A stretch of 38,048 nt of DNA, from positions 1-38,048 of the forward strand of contig CANGDT010000016.1 of assembly GCA_947452755.1 (NCBI GenBank). The letters run 5' to 3'. The DNA comes from Actinomycetota bacterium (GTDB lineage: Bacteria; Actinomycetota; Actinomycetes; S36-B12; UBA5976). The notes below the pieces were generated by a model. That model was not told the origin of the DNA. It saw only the letters and a list, made by a program, of their open reading frames with translations, and made no database searches. Below, one piece after another: positions 8,168-15,655 of this stretch (positions are counted from its first letter, which is position 1; every line of letters begins with the position of its first letter). The position numbers and the translations under genes are program-made.

Positions 8168-9406
8168 ATGATGAGTACTTTGAAGACTCTGGTCAAGATT
8201 CCAGCCTTTCGACTCTTGCTCACGGCGCGACTCATTTCAAATTTCGGAAATGGTTTAGGACCTATTGCGCTGGCATTCGGCGTATTGACTTTGGATGGTG
8301 CAACTGCGTCCTCGTTGAGTATCGTGATGGCTGCGCAAATGCTTCCGCTGGCATTCCTTATGCCACTAGGCGGTGTACTCGGTGATCGCTTTCCTCGCGC
8401 GCTACTTGTGGGCAGTTCGGATATTCTGCTGAGCGCCTTAGTGATTGGAAATGGCATCTCGCTGATTTCTGGTCACGCATCTGTAATGAGTATGGCTGTA
8501 ATCGCATTCCTGTCCGGTGTCTTGAATGCAATTTGGTGGCCGGCATTTTCCGGCATGGTTCCTGAAATTGTTCCTGAAGAGCATCTGCAATCGGCAAATT
8601 CAAGCGTGGCATTTGTTTCTAATGTGACGATGATTATTGGCACGGTTACGGGTGGCATTATCGTTGCTGCCTTTGGGCCAGGTTGGGCAATCATTATTGA
8701 TGGTCTGACATTCACAACTGCTGGAATTTTAGTTTTTGGTTTGCGTCACTTTGGAACTACTCGAGTTAATGATGAACATTCGCCTGGAGTGTTTGACGAT
8801 TTAATCCACGGTTGGAAGGAATTCATTACTCGTCCGTGGGTGGTCGCAGTTGTTGCGGGATACACAATCATCGCGATGGTGATGGAAAGTGTCTTTAGTG
8901 TTGTCGGGCCGTTTCATGCAAAGACTGTTCTAGGCGGACCTAAACCTTGGTCGCTGATTCTTGCGGCAATGTCCGCTGGCATGTTGATGGGCGTTGTAGT
9001 CACAATGAAAAAGACTTTTCGTTACCCACTTCGCGTTGGAGTTTCGAGCCAGTTCGCTTTCACTTTGTGGTGTTTAGTGATGGGTGTGACAACTTCCGTT
9101 CCACTCATCATGCTCGCGGCATTCTTCGCTGGAATGTCTTTGGACTTTTTTATGATTCTGTGGCAAACAACGATGCAGTCGCAGATTCCTCGAGAATCAC
9201 TTTCGCGGGTAACGTCTTACGATGCATTCGGTTCGCTAGCTTTGGCGCCGCTGGGACTTCTGTTCGCTGGCCCTTTAACTGCACGCCTGGGATCGACAAC
9301 AACGTTGTTGGTATTGGCCGGGGTGGCATCCGTAGCCCTAGCTGCCGTGCTATCCGTGTCGAGTGTGCGCAACTTAGAAACCCTGCGCGAGGGTGCGGAG
9401 TCCTAA
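8168..9406 (+). CDS. MFS efflux transporter (MFS_3 / EntS-like)
   Basis: A 412-residue, twelve-helix major facilitator. The sequence GVLGDRFPRALLVGSS between helices 2 and 3 is the MFS motif A, and the general pattern (FRLLLTARLISNFGNGL at the N-terminus) fits the MFS_3 / enterobactin-exporter-like branch that exports small molecules or drugs. Two ATG codons at 8168 and 8171 begin the conserved N-terminus; neither has a strong ribosome site, and translation may couple to the hydrolase that ends 7 bases earlier. Substrate unknown. A 7-bp hairpin follows the stop. Confidence 0.85.
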   Translation: MMSTLKTLVKIPAFRLLLTARLISNFGNGLGPIALAFGVLTLDGATASSLSIVMAAQMLPLAFLMPLGGVLGDRFPRALLVGSSDILLSALVIGNGISLISGHASVMSMAVIAFLSGVLNAIWWPAFSGMVPEIVPEEHLQSANSSVAFVSNVTMIIGTVTGGIIVAAFGPGWAIIIDGLTFTTAGILVFGLRHFGTTRVNDEHSPGVFDDLIHGWKEFITRPWVVAVVAGYTIIAMVMESVFSVVGPFHAKTVLGGPKPWSLILAAMSAGMLMGVVVTMKKTFRYPLRVGVSSQFAFTLWCLVMGVTTSVPLIMLAAFFAGMSLDFFMILWQTTMQSQIPRESLSRVTSYDAFGSLALAPLGLLFAGPLTARLGSTTTLLVLAGVASVALAAVLSVSSVRNLETLREGAES

Positions 9407-9407
9407 T

Positions 9408-9427
9408 TTGGGGAATTTCCTCCCCAA
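9408..9427 (+). terminator. Small hairpin after the MFS gene
   Basis: TTGGGGA and TCCCCAA form a 7-bp stem with a 6-base loop directly after the stop codon. There is no T-run, so it may be a weak terminator or a 3'-end stabilising structure. Confidence 0.4.
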
Positions 9428-9465
9428 TAAGGCGTAAATCCATGCGAAAGTTGGTAAATGTGGCG

Positions 9466-9513
9466 AACCTACGCCCCCGTAGGTTACGCTAGCGTAGGTT
9501 ACGGCAACGTAAC
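9466..9513. promoter_or_regulatory. Stacked inverted-repeat operator upstream of the NPD-like gene
   Basis: AACCTACG-CCCC-CGTAGGTT (9466-9485) is a perfect 8+4+8 inverted repeat. GTTACG-GCAA-CGTAAC (9498-9513) is a second perfect repeat with the same 4-base spacer. The 11-mer CGTAGGTTACG occurs at 9478-9488 and again at 9493-9503, and ACGCTAGCGT between them is itself a palindrome. The array covers the expected -35 region of a promoter whose -10 could be TAATAC (9515-9520), so a repressor of TetR type is the simplest reading. No regulator gene is adjacent. Confidence 0.65.
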
Positions 9514-9543
9514 TTAATACGTCCATCCTGCACAGGAGATTTG

Positions 9544-10971
9544 ATGAACTCACTTGGTCTACCACCAATCATTCAAGGTGGCATGGGTGCTGCCGTTTCA
9601 TCGTGGTATCTCGCACAGACCGTTGCCAAGCAGGGACAACTTGGAGTTGTGTCGGGTACCGCACTCGAGACGGTAGTTGCACGGCGTTTACAAGACGGCG
9701 ACCGCGGCGGACACATGCGTCAAGCACTCGCAGCATTCCCATACCAAGATGTTGCTGAACATATTCTCGAAAAGTTTTATCGACCAGATGGTCGTAACGG
9801 TGAACCGTATCGCCCGATGCGACGTCTCAGCATTCAGGCGCATAAAGAACACGATCAACTATCGGTTGCCGCCAACTTCGTGGAAGTGTGGTTAGCAAAG
9901 CAGGCCGGTAACGGCAAAGTCGGAATCAACTTCCTAGAGAAATTGCAAACTGCAACACCGGCTGCACTTTACGGAGCAATGCTCGCTGGCGTTGATGCAG
10001 TACTTATGGGTGCAGGAATTCCGCGCGAAATCCCACAGCTCATGACTGATTTTTCGCAAGGCAAGCCAGGCGCACTTTCGATTGACTCGGAACGCCCAGC
10101 AGGTGTTGCTGCTCCAGTGCTTGAATTCAATCCGCTCGAATCATTCGGTGTTGCGCCAGAAATTCCACGACCTGCATTCCTGGCAATCGTTACCGCCGAA
10201 GTTCTCGCTGCATACCTCGCACGCAATGAAGTAACACGTCCCGACGGATTTGTTGTTGAACATCACGAAGCTGGTGGACACAATGCTCCACCGCGACGTA
10301 TGCAAGACACACCAACTGGTTACGGTCCACTCGACGAACCAAATATGGCAAAGATCAAAGATGTTGGACTTCCGTTCTGGATGGCCGGCGGACGTGCAAC
10401 ACCGGAAGCTGTCGCTGAAGCATTAGCGTTCGGTGCCGAAGGTGTTCAAGTCGGTTCACTGTTTGCATTGAGCAAAGAGTCAGGTTTGTTGCCGCAGTAC
10501 CGCGAACAAATGTTGCAAGCGGCAATTAAGCATCAGCTCAAAGTCCGCACGGACCATCGCGCTTCACCAACAGGTTTCCCATTCAAAGTTGTTGAGCTCG
10601 AAGGCACCGTCGGCGAAGCCTCCACCTACAAAGCACGCCCGCGCTTGTGTGACCTTGGCTATCTACGATCCAGCCACATTGATGAAGCGGGCAAAGTTTC
10701 TTACCGCTGTGCTGCTGAACCAGATGCGCCATACCTGAAAAAGGGCGGCGAAGCTGAAGACCTTGAAGGACGTATCTGTTTGTGCAACGGACTCGTTGCA
10801 GCAATCGGGCTTGGACAAGAACGACCAGATGGTTACAAAGAAGCACCGCTACTGACGCTCGGTTCAACAACCAGCGACGTTGAAGGAATGCTTGCCGAAC
10901 ATCCAGATGGTTGGAGTGCAGTCGACGTCATCAACCGTTTGCTCAAAGGCTTCGAACTAGCCGCAGTTTAA
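9544..10971 (+). CDS. Nitronate monooxygenase-like (NPD/2-nitropropane dioxygenase family) flavoprotein
   Basis: A 475-residue FMN-dependent TIM-barrel protein of the NPD family, which includes nitronate monooxygenases, FabK-type enoyl reductases and PfaD-like proteins. PIIQGGMG (near residue 8) is the family N-terminal FMN loop; HHEAGGHN (about 240) contains the usual active-site His; MAGGRATPEAVAEALAFGA and GVQVGSLFA bind the FMN phosphate. It is about 120-150 residues longer than a typical nitronate monooxygenase, with a C-terminal extension carrying RICLCNG; PfaD-like enzymes are similarly long. The start is ATG at 9544 after CAGGAG. The operator array just upstream suggests repressor control. 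It is monocistronic and ends at a strong terminator. The true reaction is uncertain. Confidence 0.75.
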   Translation: MNSLGLPPIIQGGMGAAVSSWYLAQTVAKQGQLGVVSGTALETVVARRLQDGDRGGHMRQALAAFPYQDVAEHILEKFYRPDGRNGEPYRPMRRLSIQAHKEHDQLSVAANFVEVWLAKQAGNGKVGINFLEKLQTATPAALYGAMLAGVDAVLMGAGIPREIPQLMTDFSQGKPGALSIDSERPAGVAAPVLEFNPLESFGVAPEIPRPAFLAIVTAEVLAAYLARNEVTRPDGFVVEHHEAGGHNAPPRRMQDTPTGYGPLDEPNMAKIKDVGLPFWMAGGRATPEAVAEALAFGAEGVQVGSLFALSKESGLLPQYREQMLQAAIKHQLKVRTDHRASPTGFPFKVVELEGTVGEASTYKARPRLCDLGYLRSSHIDEAGKVSYRCAAEPDAPYLKKGGEAEDLEGRICLCNGLVAAIGLGQERPDGYKEAPLLTLGSTTSDVEGMLAEHPDGWSAVDVINRLLKGFELAAV

Positions 10972-10980
10972 AGAACACAA

Positions 10981-11018
10981 AACAATGGCCCGCTTTCCAA
11001 CGAAAGCGGGCCATTGTT
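10981..11018. terminator. Bidirectional terminator between the NPD-like gene and ppa
   Basis: A perfect 17-bp stem (10981-10997 with 11002-11018, loop CAAC) sits between two convergent genes, with A-rich and T-rich edges that suit both directions. Confidence 0.9.
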
Positions 11019-11025
11019 TGTACAA

Positions 11026-11520
11026 CTAGTGATCTGAATTCTTAAACCGTTCAATCGAATCACGAATCTCAAGTTCAGCGGCATCACGATCAGCCCAGGT
11101 TGCGCCCTCAACGGACTTACCTGGTTCGAGATCCTTATATGTTTCAAAGAAGTGCTGAATTTCAAGACGCTCAAATTCAGGCATGTCTTCCAAATCCTGC
11201 AAACTCAACTTGCGCGGATCATTTGCAGGAACGCACATGATCTTGTCGTCGCCACCGGCTTCATCACGCATTCGGAACATCGCAATTGCGCGGCAGCGAA
11301 TCAGCACACCTGGAAAAGTAGGTTCTTCAATAAGAACGAGAGCATCAAGTGGGTCGCCATCCTGACCAAGGGTGTTTTCGATGTAGCCATAATCACGCGG
11401 GTAACGCGTAGCTGTGAACAGCATGCGATCAAGACGAAGGCGACCAGTCTCATGGTCGACCTCATACTTATTACGGCTACCACCAGGAATCTCTACGAGA
11501 ACGTCAAATTCCATTGCCAT
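11026..11520 (-). CDS. ppa: Inorganic pyrophosphatase (family I)
   Basis: A 164-residue soluble family I pyrophosphatase that hydrolyses PPi to phosphate and pulls biosynthetic reactions forward. The metal-binding signature DGDPLDALV is present (D54, D56, D59), as are YPRDYGY and the Arg/Lys-rich N-terminal phosphate site. The start chosen is ATG at 11520, preceded by AAAGGTGG at good spacing; ATG at 11514 is also possible, and longer readings to 11655 would give an atypical N-terminus. Its promoter probably has -10 TAGACT (complement of 11571-11576). It diverges from tilS, a common actinobacterial neighbourhood. Confidence 0.95.
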   Translation of the reverse strand: MAMEFDVLVEIPGGSRNKYEVDHETGRLRLDRMLFTATRYPRDYGYIENTLGQDGDPLDALVLIEEPTFPGVLIRCRAIAMFRMRDEAGGDDKIMCVPANDPRKLSLQDLEDMPEFERLEIQHFFETYKDLEPGKSVEGATWADRDAAELEIRDSIERFKNSDH

Positions 11521-11570
11521 GGCCGACCACCTTTGCTTTGTTGCGATTTTCTTGAAAAGTCTGTGTTCCC

Positions 11571-11576
11571 AGTCTA
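11571..11576 (-). promoter_or_regulatory. Probable ppa -10 box (TAGACT)
   Basis: On the minus strand TAGACT sits about 50 bases before the ppa start, leaving a leader that carries the AAAGGTGG ribosome site. Confidence 0.45.
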
Positions 11577-11628
11577 AGTCCCATGGGTGAGTGCTCTTGT
11601 TGATGAGCGATGTGGGACGTGGCACATC

Positions 11629-11634
11629 TATAGT
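11629..11634 (+). promoter_or_regulatory. -10 box (TATAGT) for the tilS transcript
   Basis: TATAGT is followed by exactly six bases and then GTG at 11641, the same geometry as at the leaderless genes dnaX, ask, 23053 and lysS. The transcript would therefore begin at or next to the GTG of the 12-codon leader ORF. Confidence 0.5.
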
Positions 11635-11640
11635 CGTAGC

Positions 11641-11679
11641 GTGCGCATGGATCACCCCGAAATCGAAAGTTCATCATGA
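11641..11679 (+). CDS. Candidate leaderless 12-codon ORF overlapping the tilS start
   Basis: GTG at 11641 opens a 12-codon frame ([12 protein letters not shown]) whose TGA (11677-11679) overlaps the tilS ATG (11676-11678) as ATGA. The expected transcription start is at the GTG itself. tilS has no clear ribosome site of its own, so terminating ribosomes could supply it. The peptide resembles nothing known and shows no attenuator-like run of rare residues. Without conservation data it could be chance. Confidence 0.4.
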   Translation: MRMDHPEIESSS

Positions 11680-12626
11680 TTGACCCACGGCTGCGCACTG
11701 CACTGTTAGCAAACCTCAAGGACCTTCCGCAAGGTGACTCCATTGTTGTCGGCTTGAGCGGAGGTGCCGACAGCGTTGCGCTGGTTCGCGCTGCCGTGCA
11801 TGTGGGACGCGAGCTGTCCATCAACGTCGGCGCGCTCATCATCGATCATCAGCTGCAGGCATACTCCGCAGAAACATCGCAAGCCGCCCTCACTCAGGCA
11901 CAAGCACTTGGTGCGAACCCCGTCGTAGTCATTCCAGTAGTTGTTTCTCGAGATACAACTGCGGGTGGACTCGAAAACGCTGCCCGTGATGCTCGCCGTG
12001 CTGCGTTCGCAACGTACTGTGCTGAAACTGGAACCAAAGCAGTTCTGCTAGGACATACCCGCGATGATCAAGCAGAAACAGTTTTACTTGGACTTGCCCG
12101 AGGCTCAGGTGCACGCTCTCTTTCAGGTATGCGACCAATCGACGGGATTTATCGTCGCCCAATGTTGGCGCTGTCACGGGAACATATTCGTTCGACGGTC
12201 ACGGATCTAGAGACATTCGAAGATCCACACAACAGCAACCCCGACTTCCTTCGTGTACGAACCCGCATCAACGTACTTCCCGTGATGGAAGCCGAGCTTG
12301 GTCCTGGAATTAGCGCAGCACTTGCCCGGACATCAGACATGTTGCGTGACGACGCAGATGCCCTCGACACACTTGCTGCACAAATTTCACATGAAGAAGC
12401 CGCCGATGTAGACACTTTGACTCAACTTCTTCCAGCCGTAAGAACGCGAGTGTTGCGCCGACTCTGCATCGCCGAAGGGTGTAATCAAAACGATCTGACC
12501 CGAGAACACATCACCGCCGTCGACTCACTCATTACTAACTGGCATGGCCAAGGACCGCTAAACCTGCCAGGGGCTGTCAACGTTCAAAGAGCACATGGCA
12601 GACTGACGTTTACAACAACCAAGTGA
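11676..12626 (+). CDS. tilS: tRNA(Ile)-lysidine synthase
   Basis: A 316-residue PP-loop ATPase that attaches lysine to C34 of the CAU-anticodon tRNA-Ile so that it reads AUA. The PP-loop SGGADS is at residues 28-33, and LGHTRDDQAET carries the conserved HxxDDxxET segment; DPHNSNPDFLRVRTR is the usual following motif. The length suits the short actinobacterial form with little C-terminal domain. The only plausible start is ATG at 11676, because an in-frame stop lies upstream with no other start codon between. hpt follows after 14 bases; this tilS-hpt pair is conserved in actinobacteria, often with ftsH next, which is absent here. Confidence 0.93.
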   Translation: MIDPRLRTALLANLKDLPQGDSIVVGLSGGADSVALVRAAVHVGRELSINVGALIIDHQLQAYSAETSQAALTQAQALGANPVVVIPVVVSRDTTAGGLENAARDARRAAFATYCAETGTKAVLLGHTRDDQAETVLLGLARGSGARSLSGMRPIDGIYRRPMLALSREHIRSTVTDLETFEDPHNSNPDFLRVRTRINVLPVMEAELGPGISAALARTSDMLRDDADALDTLAAQISHEEAADVDTLTQLLPAVRTRVLRRLCIAEGCNQNDLTREHITAVDSLITNWHGQGPLNLPGAVNVQRAHGRLTFTTTK

Positions 12627-12640
12627 CATAGGAGTTGCGC

Positions 12641-13198
12641 GTGGACGCTGCCAATATCGAAAATCAACTCACCAAGGTAATCCTCACCAACGATGAGCTG
12701 CAGAATCGGTTAGCGCAGATTGCTGCCGAAATCGATCGCGATTACGCAGACGCAGAACACCCGCTCCTGCTCGTTGGGGTACTCAAAGGTGCCGTCATGG
12801 TGATGGCAGACCTAGCCCGCGCAATATCAATTCCAGTCCACATCGACTTCATGGCCGTTAGCTCATACGGATCGGGCACAAAATCCAGCGGTGTTGTGCG
12901 CATCCTCAAAGACCTCGACATCGATCTCAAAGATCGCGATGTACTCATCGTTGAAGACATCCTCGACTCGGGACTCACACTGTCGTGGCTCATCCGAAAC
13001 CTAAAATCGCGAGGACCAAAGTCCATCGAAGTGATGACAATGATGCGCAAACCAGACGCAGTCAAAGTTGAAGTGCCAACAAAATACATTGGCTTCGACA
13101 TTCCAAACGAATTCGTAGTCGGCTTCGGCTTGGACTACGCCGAGCAATACCGCAACCTACGCGAAGTAGCAGTGCTGTCACCAACTGTTTACAGCTAG
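12641..13198 (+). CDS. hpt: Hypoxanthine(-guanine) phosphoribosyltransferase
   Basis: A 185-residue purine salvage enzyme that joins hypoxanthine or guanine to PRPP. The PRPP-binding loop VLIVEDILDSGLT spans residues 101-113, and the N-terminal PP-loop LLVGVLKGA and flexible-loop SYGSGT are also present. The start chosen is GTG at 12641, six bases after GGAG; a TTG two codons earlier is inside that ribosome site and unlikely. It is paired with tilS. The usual downstream ftsH is missing; an RNA-gene island follows instead. Confidence 0.93.
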   Translation: MDAANIENQLTKVILTNDELQNRLAQIAAEIDRDYADAEHPLLLVGVLKGAVMVMADLARAISIPVHIDFMAVSSYGSGTKSSGVVRILKDLDIDLKDRDVLIVEDILDSGLTLSWLIRNLKSRGPKSIEVMTMMRKPDAVKVEVPTKYIGFDIPNEFVVGFGLDYAEQYRNLREVAVLSPTVYS

Positions 13199-13351
13199 CT
13201 CATTCTCATCTCGAGCCGCCACGAATAGCGATAACGTTCTCAAGCAAAAACTGTGGAGTGGTCGTCGGTCGTTAACGATTGCCTGAGCCTTGTGCTCGTT
13301 GGCAATCGCGAGGGTCTCCTCCCGAATCCAAACACCTCCGCTAAATGCATC

Positions 13352-13380
13352 AAGGGGTACTCACGTTGTGAGCACCCCTT
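13352..13380. terminator. Hairpin in the hpt-tRNA interval
   Basis: A 13-position stem with one A-C mismatch (AAGGGGT-A-CTCAC with GTGAG-C-ACCCCTT, 3-base loop). It could end the hpt transcript on + or a leftward RNA transcript; the T-run is short. Confidence 0.6.
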
Positions 13381-13387
13381 GTATTGC

Positions 13388-13465
13388 TGGCGGAGGGTAG
13401 GGGAACCGTCGAATATTGGCGCTGCTGCGCAGCGCGATGCTCTCCTCCCGAATCATTCGCCCTCC
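13388..13465 (-). pseudogene. tRNA-like remnant with encoded CCA
   Basis: Read leftward, 78 bases begin GGAGGG and end CCCTCCGCCA, so both ends look like a tRNA acceptor stem with discriminator G and CCA. The last 13 bases before CCA match the 3' end of the adjacent tRNA-Ser. The middle lacks a T-loop and anticodon loop but contains a 7-bp hairpin (GCGCTGC-GCA-GCAGCGC). It is best read as a decayed or chimeric tRNA copy; a tRNA-like regulatory RNA is possible. Confidence 0.4.
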
Positions 13466-13474
13466 ACACAAATA

Positions 13475-13500
13475 CAAAACGCCCCTTACGGGGCGTTTTG
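13475..13500 (-). terminator. Terminator of tRNA-Ser
   Basis: A perfect 11-bp stem (CAAAACGCCCC / GGGGCGTTTTG, loop TTAC) lies eight bases beyond the tRNA 3' end and is followed leftward by a T-rich stretch. Confidence 0.85.
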
Positions 13501-13508
13501 ATCGTGCG

Positions 13509-13593
13509 CGGAGGGTAGGGGATTCGAACCCCTGAGGGCTTGCACCCAACCCGCTTTCCAAGCGAGCGCCATAGGCCACTAGGCGAATCCTCC
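13509..13593 (-). tRNA. tRNA-Ser(GGA)
   Basis: An 85-base type II tRNA. The anticodon loop is TTGGAAA, giving anticodon GGA, closed by CTCGC/GCGGG with one G-U pair. A long variable arm and the T-arm AGGGG-TTCGAAT-CCCCT are visible. The 3' CCA is not encoded. The acceptor stem GGAGGAT/ACCCTCC has an A6-C67 mismatch where an A-U pair would be expected. It reads UCC and UCU codons. Confidence 0.93.
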
Positions 13594-13600
13594 GTGGACG

Positions 13601-13606
13601 AGACTA
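13601..13606 (-). promoter_or_regulatory. Probable tRNA-Ser -10 box (TAGTCT)
   Basis: On the minus strand TAGTCT lies seven bases before the tRNA 5' end, suitable for a -10 with a very short leader. No clear -35 is visible. Confidence 0.4.
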
Positions 13607-13676
13607 CCCATTAACAGCACCACTTGGCGAACTCGAACTCGAAAAGACCAACCCAAAAATGCACATAGAATTGCAC

Positions 13677-13768
13677 CCAGCCCCTCGTGTGGCGTCAACC
13701 TGTGAACCTCCCCAGGGCCGGAAGGCAGCAAGGATAAGCGGGCTCTGGCGGGTGCGCGAGGGGTCCTT
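13677..13768 (+). ncRNA. ffs: Signal recognition particle RNA (4.5S, small bacterial type)
   Basis: CCCCTCG (13681-13687) pairs with CGAGGGG (13757-13763) to close a long hairpin about 90 bases long. The apical part GGGCCGGAAGGCAGCAAGG contains the universal GGAA tetraloop and the asymmetric-loop consensus that binds Ffh. A -10-like TAGAAT is at 13666-13671. It is adjacent to dnaX, as in many actinobacteria. The exact ends are approximate. Confidence 0.93.
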
Positions 13769-13834
13769 TAGTTTCCAACGGCAAGCAAGTGAAGATAGGT
13801 CACCTCAAGCCACAACCCCGTCAGGTAGTGCGAC

Positions 13835-13840
13835 TACTCT
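13835..13840 (+). promoter_or_regulatory. -10 box (TACTCT) for leaderless dnaX
   Basis: TACTCT, six bases, then ATG at 13847; there is no ribosome site, so a leaderless transcript is expected. Confidence 0.55.
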
Positions 13841-13846
13841 CTAGTT

Positions 13847-15655
13847 ATGTCTTTGGCCCTATATCGCAAATACCGTCCTGGTGTATTTGCTGACGTCATC
13901 GGGCAAGAACATGTCACCGGTCCGTTGAGTCGCGCATTGGATTCTGATCGAATTCATCACGCCTACTTATTCACTGGTCCACGCGGATGTGGCAAAACTT
14001 CCTCGGCGCGCATCATGGCCCGGGCGATGAATTGTGAGCAGGGACCAACGTCGAGGCCGTGTGGAACATGCCAGTCATGTGTTGAGCTTGCCCCAAACGG
14101 TACGGGTTCAATTGACGTTATTGAGATTGATGCGGCGACGTATCGCGGAATTGATGATGCGAAGGAACTTCGCGAACGTGCCGTGTACGCCCCCGTTGCT
14201 AGTCGCTACAAAATTTACATCATTGACGAAGCGCACCAGTTAACACGCGATGCGTTCAATGTGTTATTGAAATTGGTTGAAGAGCCACCCCCTCATTTAC
14301 GTTTTATTTTCGCGACGACGGAACCTGACAAGATCATTCCGACTTTGCGTTCACGCACACATCACTATCCCTTCCGACTTGTTTCAGCGAAGGTCCTCGG
14401 CGATCATTTGGCAAAGTTGTGTGACGCTGAAGGCATCAAGTACGAGCCCGCTGCGTTGACGCTTATTGCTAGAGCAGGTCAAGGTTCTGTTCGCGATTCA
14501 CAATCTGTGCTTGGCCAAGTAATTGCTGGTACGGGTGAGGCAGGTATCACTTACGCCGATACGGTTGCGCAACTTGGTTTCACAGATGAAACGCTGCTTT
14601 CAAATGTTGTGAACGCGATTGCTTCAGCTGATGGTGCTGCGTTGTTCACATTGATTGATCAGGTTGTAAACACGGGTCATGAACCGAGGCGGTTCGCGGC
14701 TGATTTGCTTGAACGGTTACGTGACCTTGTAATTGTTAGTCAGGTCCCGGCTGCGAGCGATTCCGGAGTTTTCGATATTCCTGGTGAACAGATTGACGAT
14801 CTTGTTGCGCAAGCGAAGCTCTTTTCCCAGTCGCAACTTGTTCGTGTTGCTGACTTGGTGAGTGCTGGGCTTTCTGAACTTCGCGGTGCCGCTTCGCCAA
14901 GGTTGCAACTTGAACTACTTGCAGCACGACTTGTGACACCTCAGGTTCATGATGATTTAGATGCGCGAGTGGCAAAGCTTGAAGCCGGCGGGGTTACGCC
15001 TTCGGTTCGTCCGAGTTTGGTACGTGAAGCAGCGCCTTCCGCACCGGCAGCACAAAATTCGTCACAAAATTCAGCACAGCCACCCGCACCTCGTACGCCT
15101 CCAACTCCACCACAGCGCACCAGTTCAACTCCACCGCCGATGAAGCCGTCACAGGTAACGACTGCAACTACTGAGGCTGCCGCGCCAGTACAAACTGAGA
15201 CCACGCCAACTCCTGTAAGTGCAGCGAGTGCGTCGATTGAATCGATTCGCGAAAATTGGCCGGCAGTAATCGAAGACGTTCAACGTCAAAGTAAAGTTGG
15301 CGGTCTCATTGTTCGTGAAAGCGTGCCGTTGTCACTGGGCAAAGATGGGTTGCTTGCGGTTGCTTTCCCTAATGAGGGCATGATGAAGAATTTAACGGCC
15401 AGCGGCCACGATGATCGCCTTCGTTTGGCAATCAAGAATGTAATGAACGTAGATGTTCGCATTGATCCGATTGTTGATTCGAGTAAGACTGCTGCTCCCA
15501 AGGCAAAGTCGAAAGCGGCTGCAAAACCTGTTGAAGAATTTGATCGAGGTAACGCAAGTCCTGATGACGAAGATGTGGCATCACGTTCCGCAATTGATTT
15601 GATTGCGAACGCACTCGGTGGTCAAGTGATCAGTGAGAGTACGCACGAATTATGA
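13847..15655 (+). CDS. dnaX: DNA polymerase III subunit gamma/tau
   Basis: A 602-residue clamp-loader ATPase that loads the beta sliding clamp at the replication fork. Walker A GPRGCGKT is at residues 44-51, zinc-finger cysteines are C63, C72, C75 and C78, Walker B with DEAH is at 127-130, and the SRT sensor/arginine finger is near 169. Residues ~385-450 form a Pro/Ala/Thr-rich linker followed by a tau-like C-terminal domain. ATG at 13847 gives the standard LYRKYRP N-terminus. The promoter has TANNNT six bases before the ATG, so translation is probably leaderless. It overlaps recR by ATGA. No slippery A-run was seen that would produce a separate gamma. Confidence 0.95.
   Translation: MSLALYRKYRPGVFADVIGQEHVTGPLSRALDSDRIHHAYLFTGPRGCGKTSSARIMARAMNCEQGPTSRPCGTCQSCVELAPNGTGSIDVIEIDAATYRGIDDAKELRERAVYAPVASRYKIYIIDEAHQLTRDAFNVLLKLVEEPPPHLRFIFATTEPDKIIPTLRSRTHHYPFRLVSAKVLGDHLAKLCDAEGIKYEPAALTLIARAGQGSVRDSQSVLGQVIAGTGEAGITYADTVAQLGFTDETLLSNVVNAIASADGAALFTLIDQVVNTGHEPRRFAADLLERLRDLVIVSQVPAASDSGVFDIPGEQIDDLVAQAKLFSQSQLVRVADLVSAGLSELRGAASPRLQLELLAARLVTPQVHDDLDARVAKLEAGGVTPSVRPSLVREAAPSAPAAQNSSQNSAQPPAPRTPPTPPQRTSSTPPPMKPSQVTTATTEAAAPVQTETTPTPVSAASASIESIRENWPAVIEDVQRQSKVGGLIVRESVPLSLGKDGLLAVAFPNEGMMKNLTASGHDDRLRLAIKNVMNVDVRIDPIVDSSKTAAPKAKSKAAAKPVEEFDRGNASPDDEDVASRSAIDLIANALGGQVISESTHEL

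Larger units (their letters stand above)
13199..13508. other. Gene-free stretch between hpt and tRNA-Ser
   Basis: No convincing protein gene is seen in about 310 bases. The first ~110 bases hold nothing recognisable. The rest holds two hairpins (13352-13380 and 13475-13500), two copies of the 14-mer TCTCCTCCCGAATC and a tRNA-like remnant, described separately. Confidence 0.7.
13315..13521. repeat. Tandem ~120-base degenerate module abutting tRNA-Ser
   Basis: TCTCCTCCCGAATC occurs at 13315-13328 and 13441-13454. CGGAGGGTAGGGG occurs at 13391-13403 and 13509-13521, the second copy being the 3' end of tRNA-Ser. A strong hairpin lies between each pair. The order 14-mer, CCTCC, hairpin, 13-mer is thus repeated twice with a period near 120, suggesting an old duplication of a tRNA end plus its terminator. 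Confidence 0.6.

Noticed and set aside
12742-13101. 119-codon frame antisense to hpt
   Set aside because: hpt has complete motifs; the antisense frame is Ser/Arg/Met-rich noise.
13388-13465. Calling the tRNA-like element a functional second tRNA
   Set aside because: It has no T-loop TTCGA in the right place, no anticodon loop and a C-A mismatch at position 7.
13253-13579. Short frames on both strands across the hpt-tRNA interval
   Set aside because: They run through hairpins and the tRNA gene itself, so they are by-products of the RNA genes and repeats.
13847-15655. Programmed frameshift in dnaX giving gamma
   Set aside because: No A-rich slippery heptamer with a downstream hairpin was seen; actinobacterial DnaX generally works as one product.
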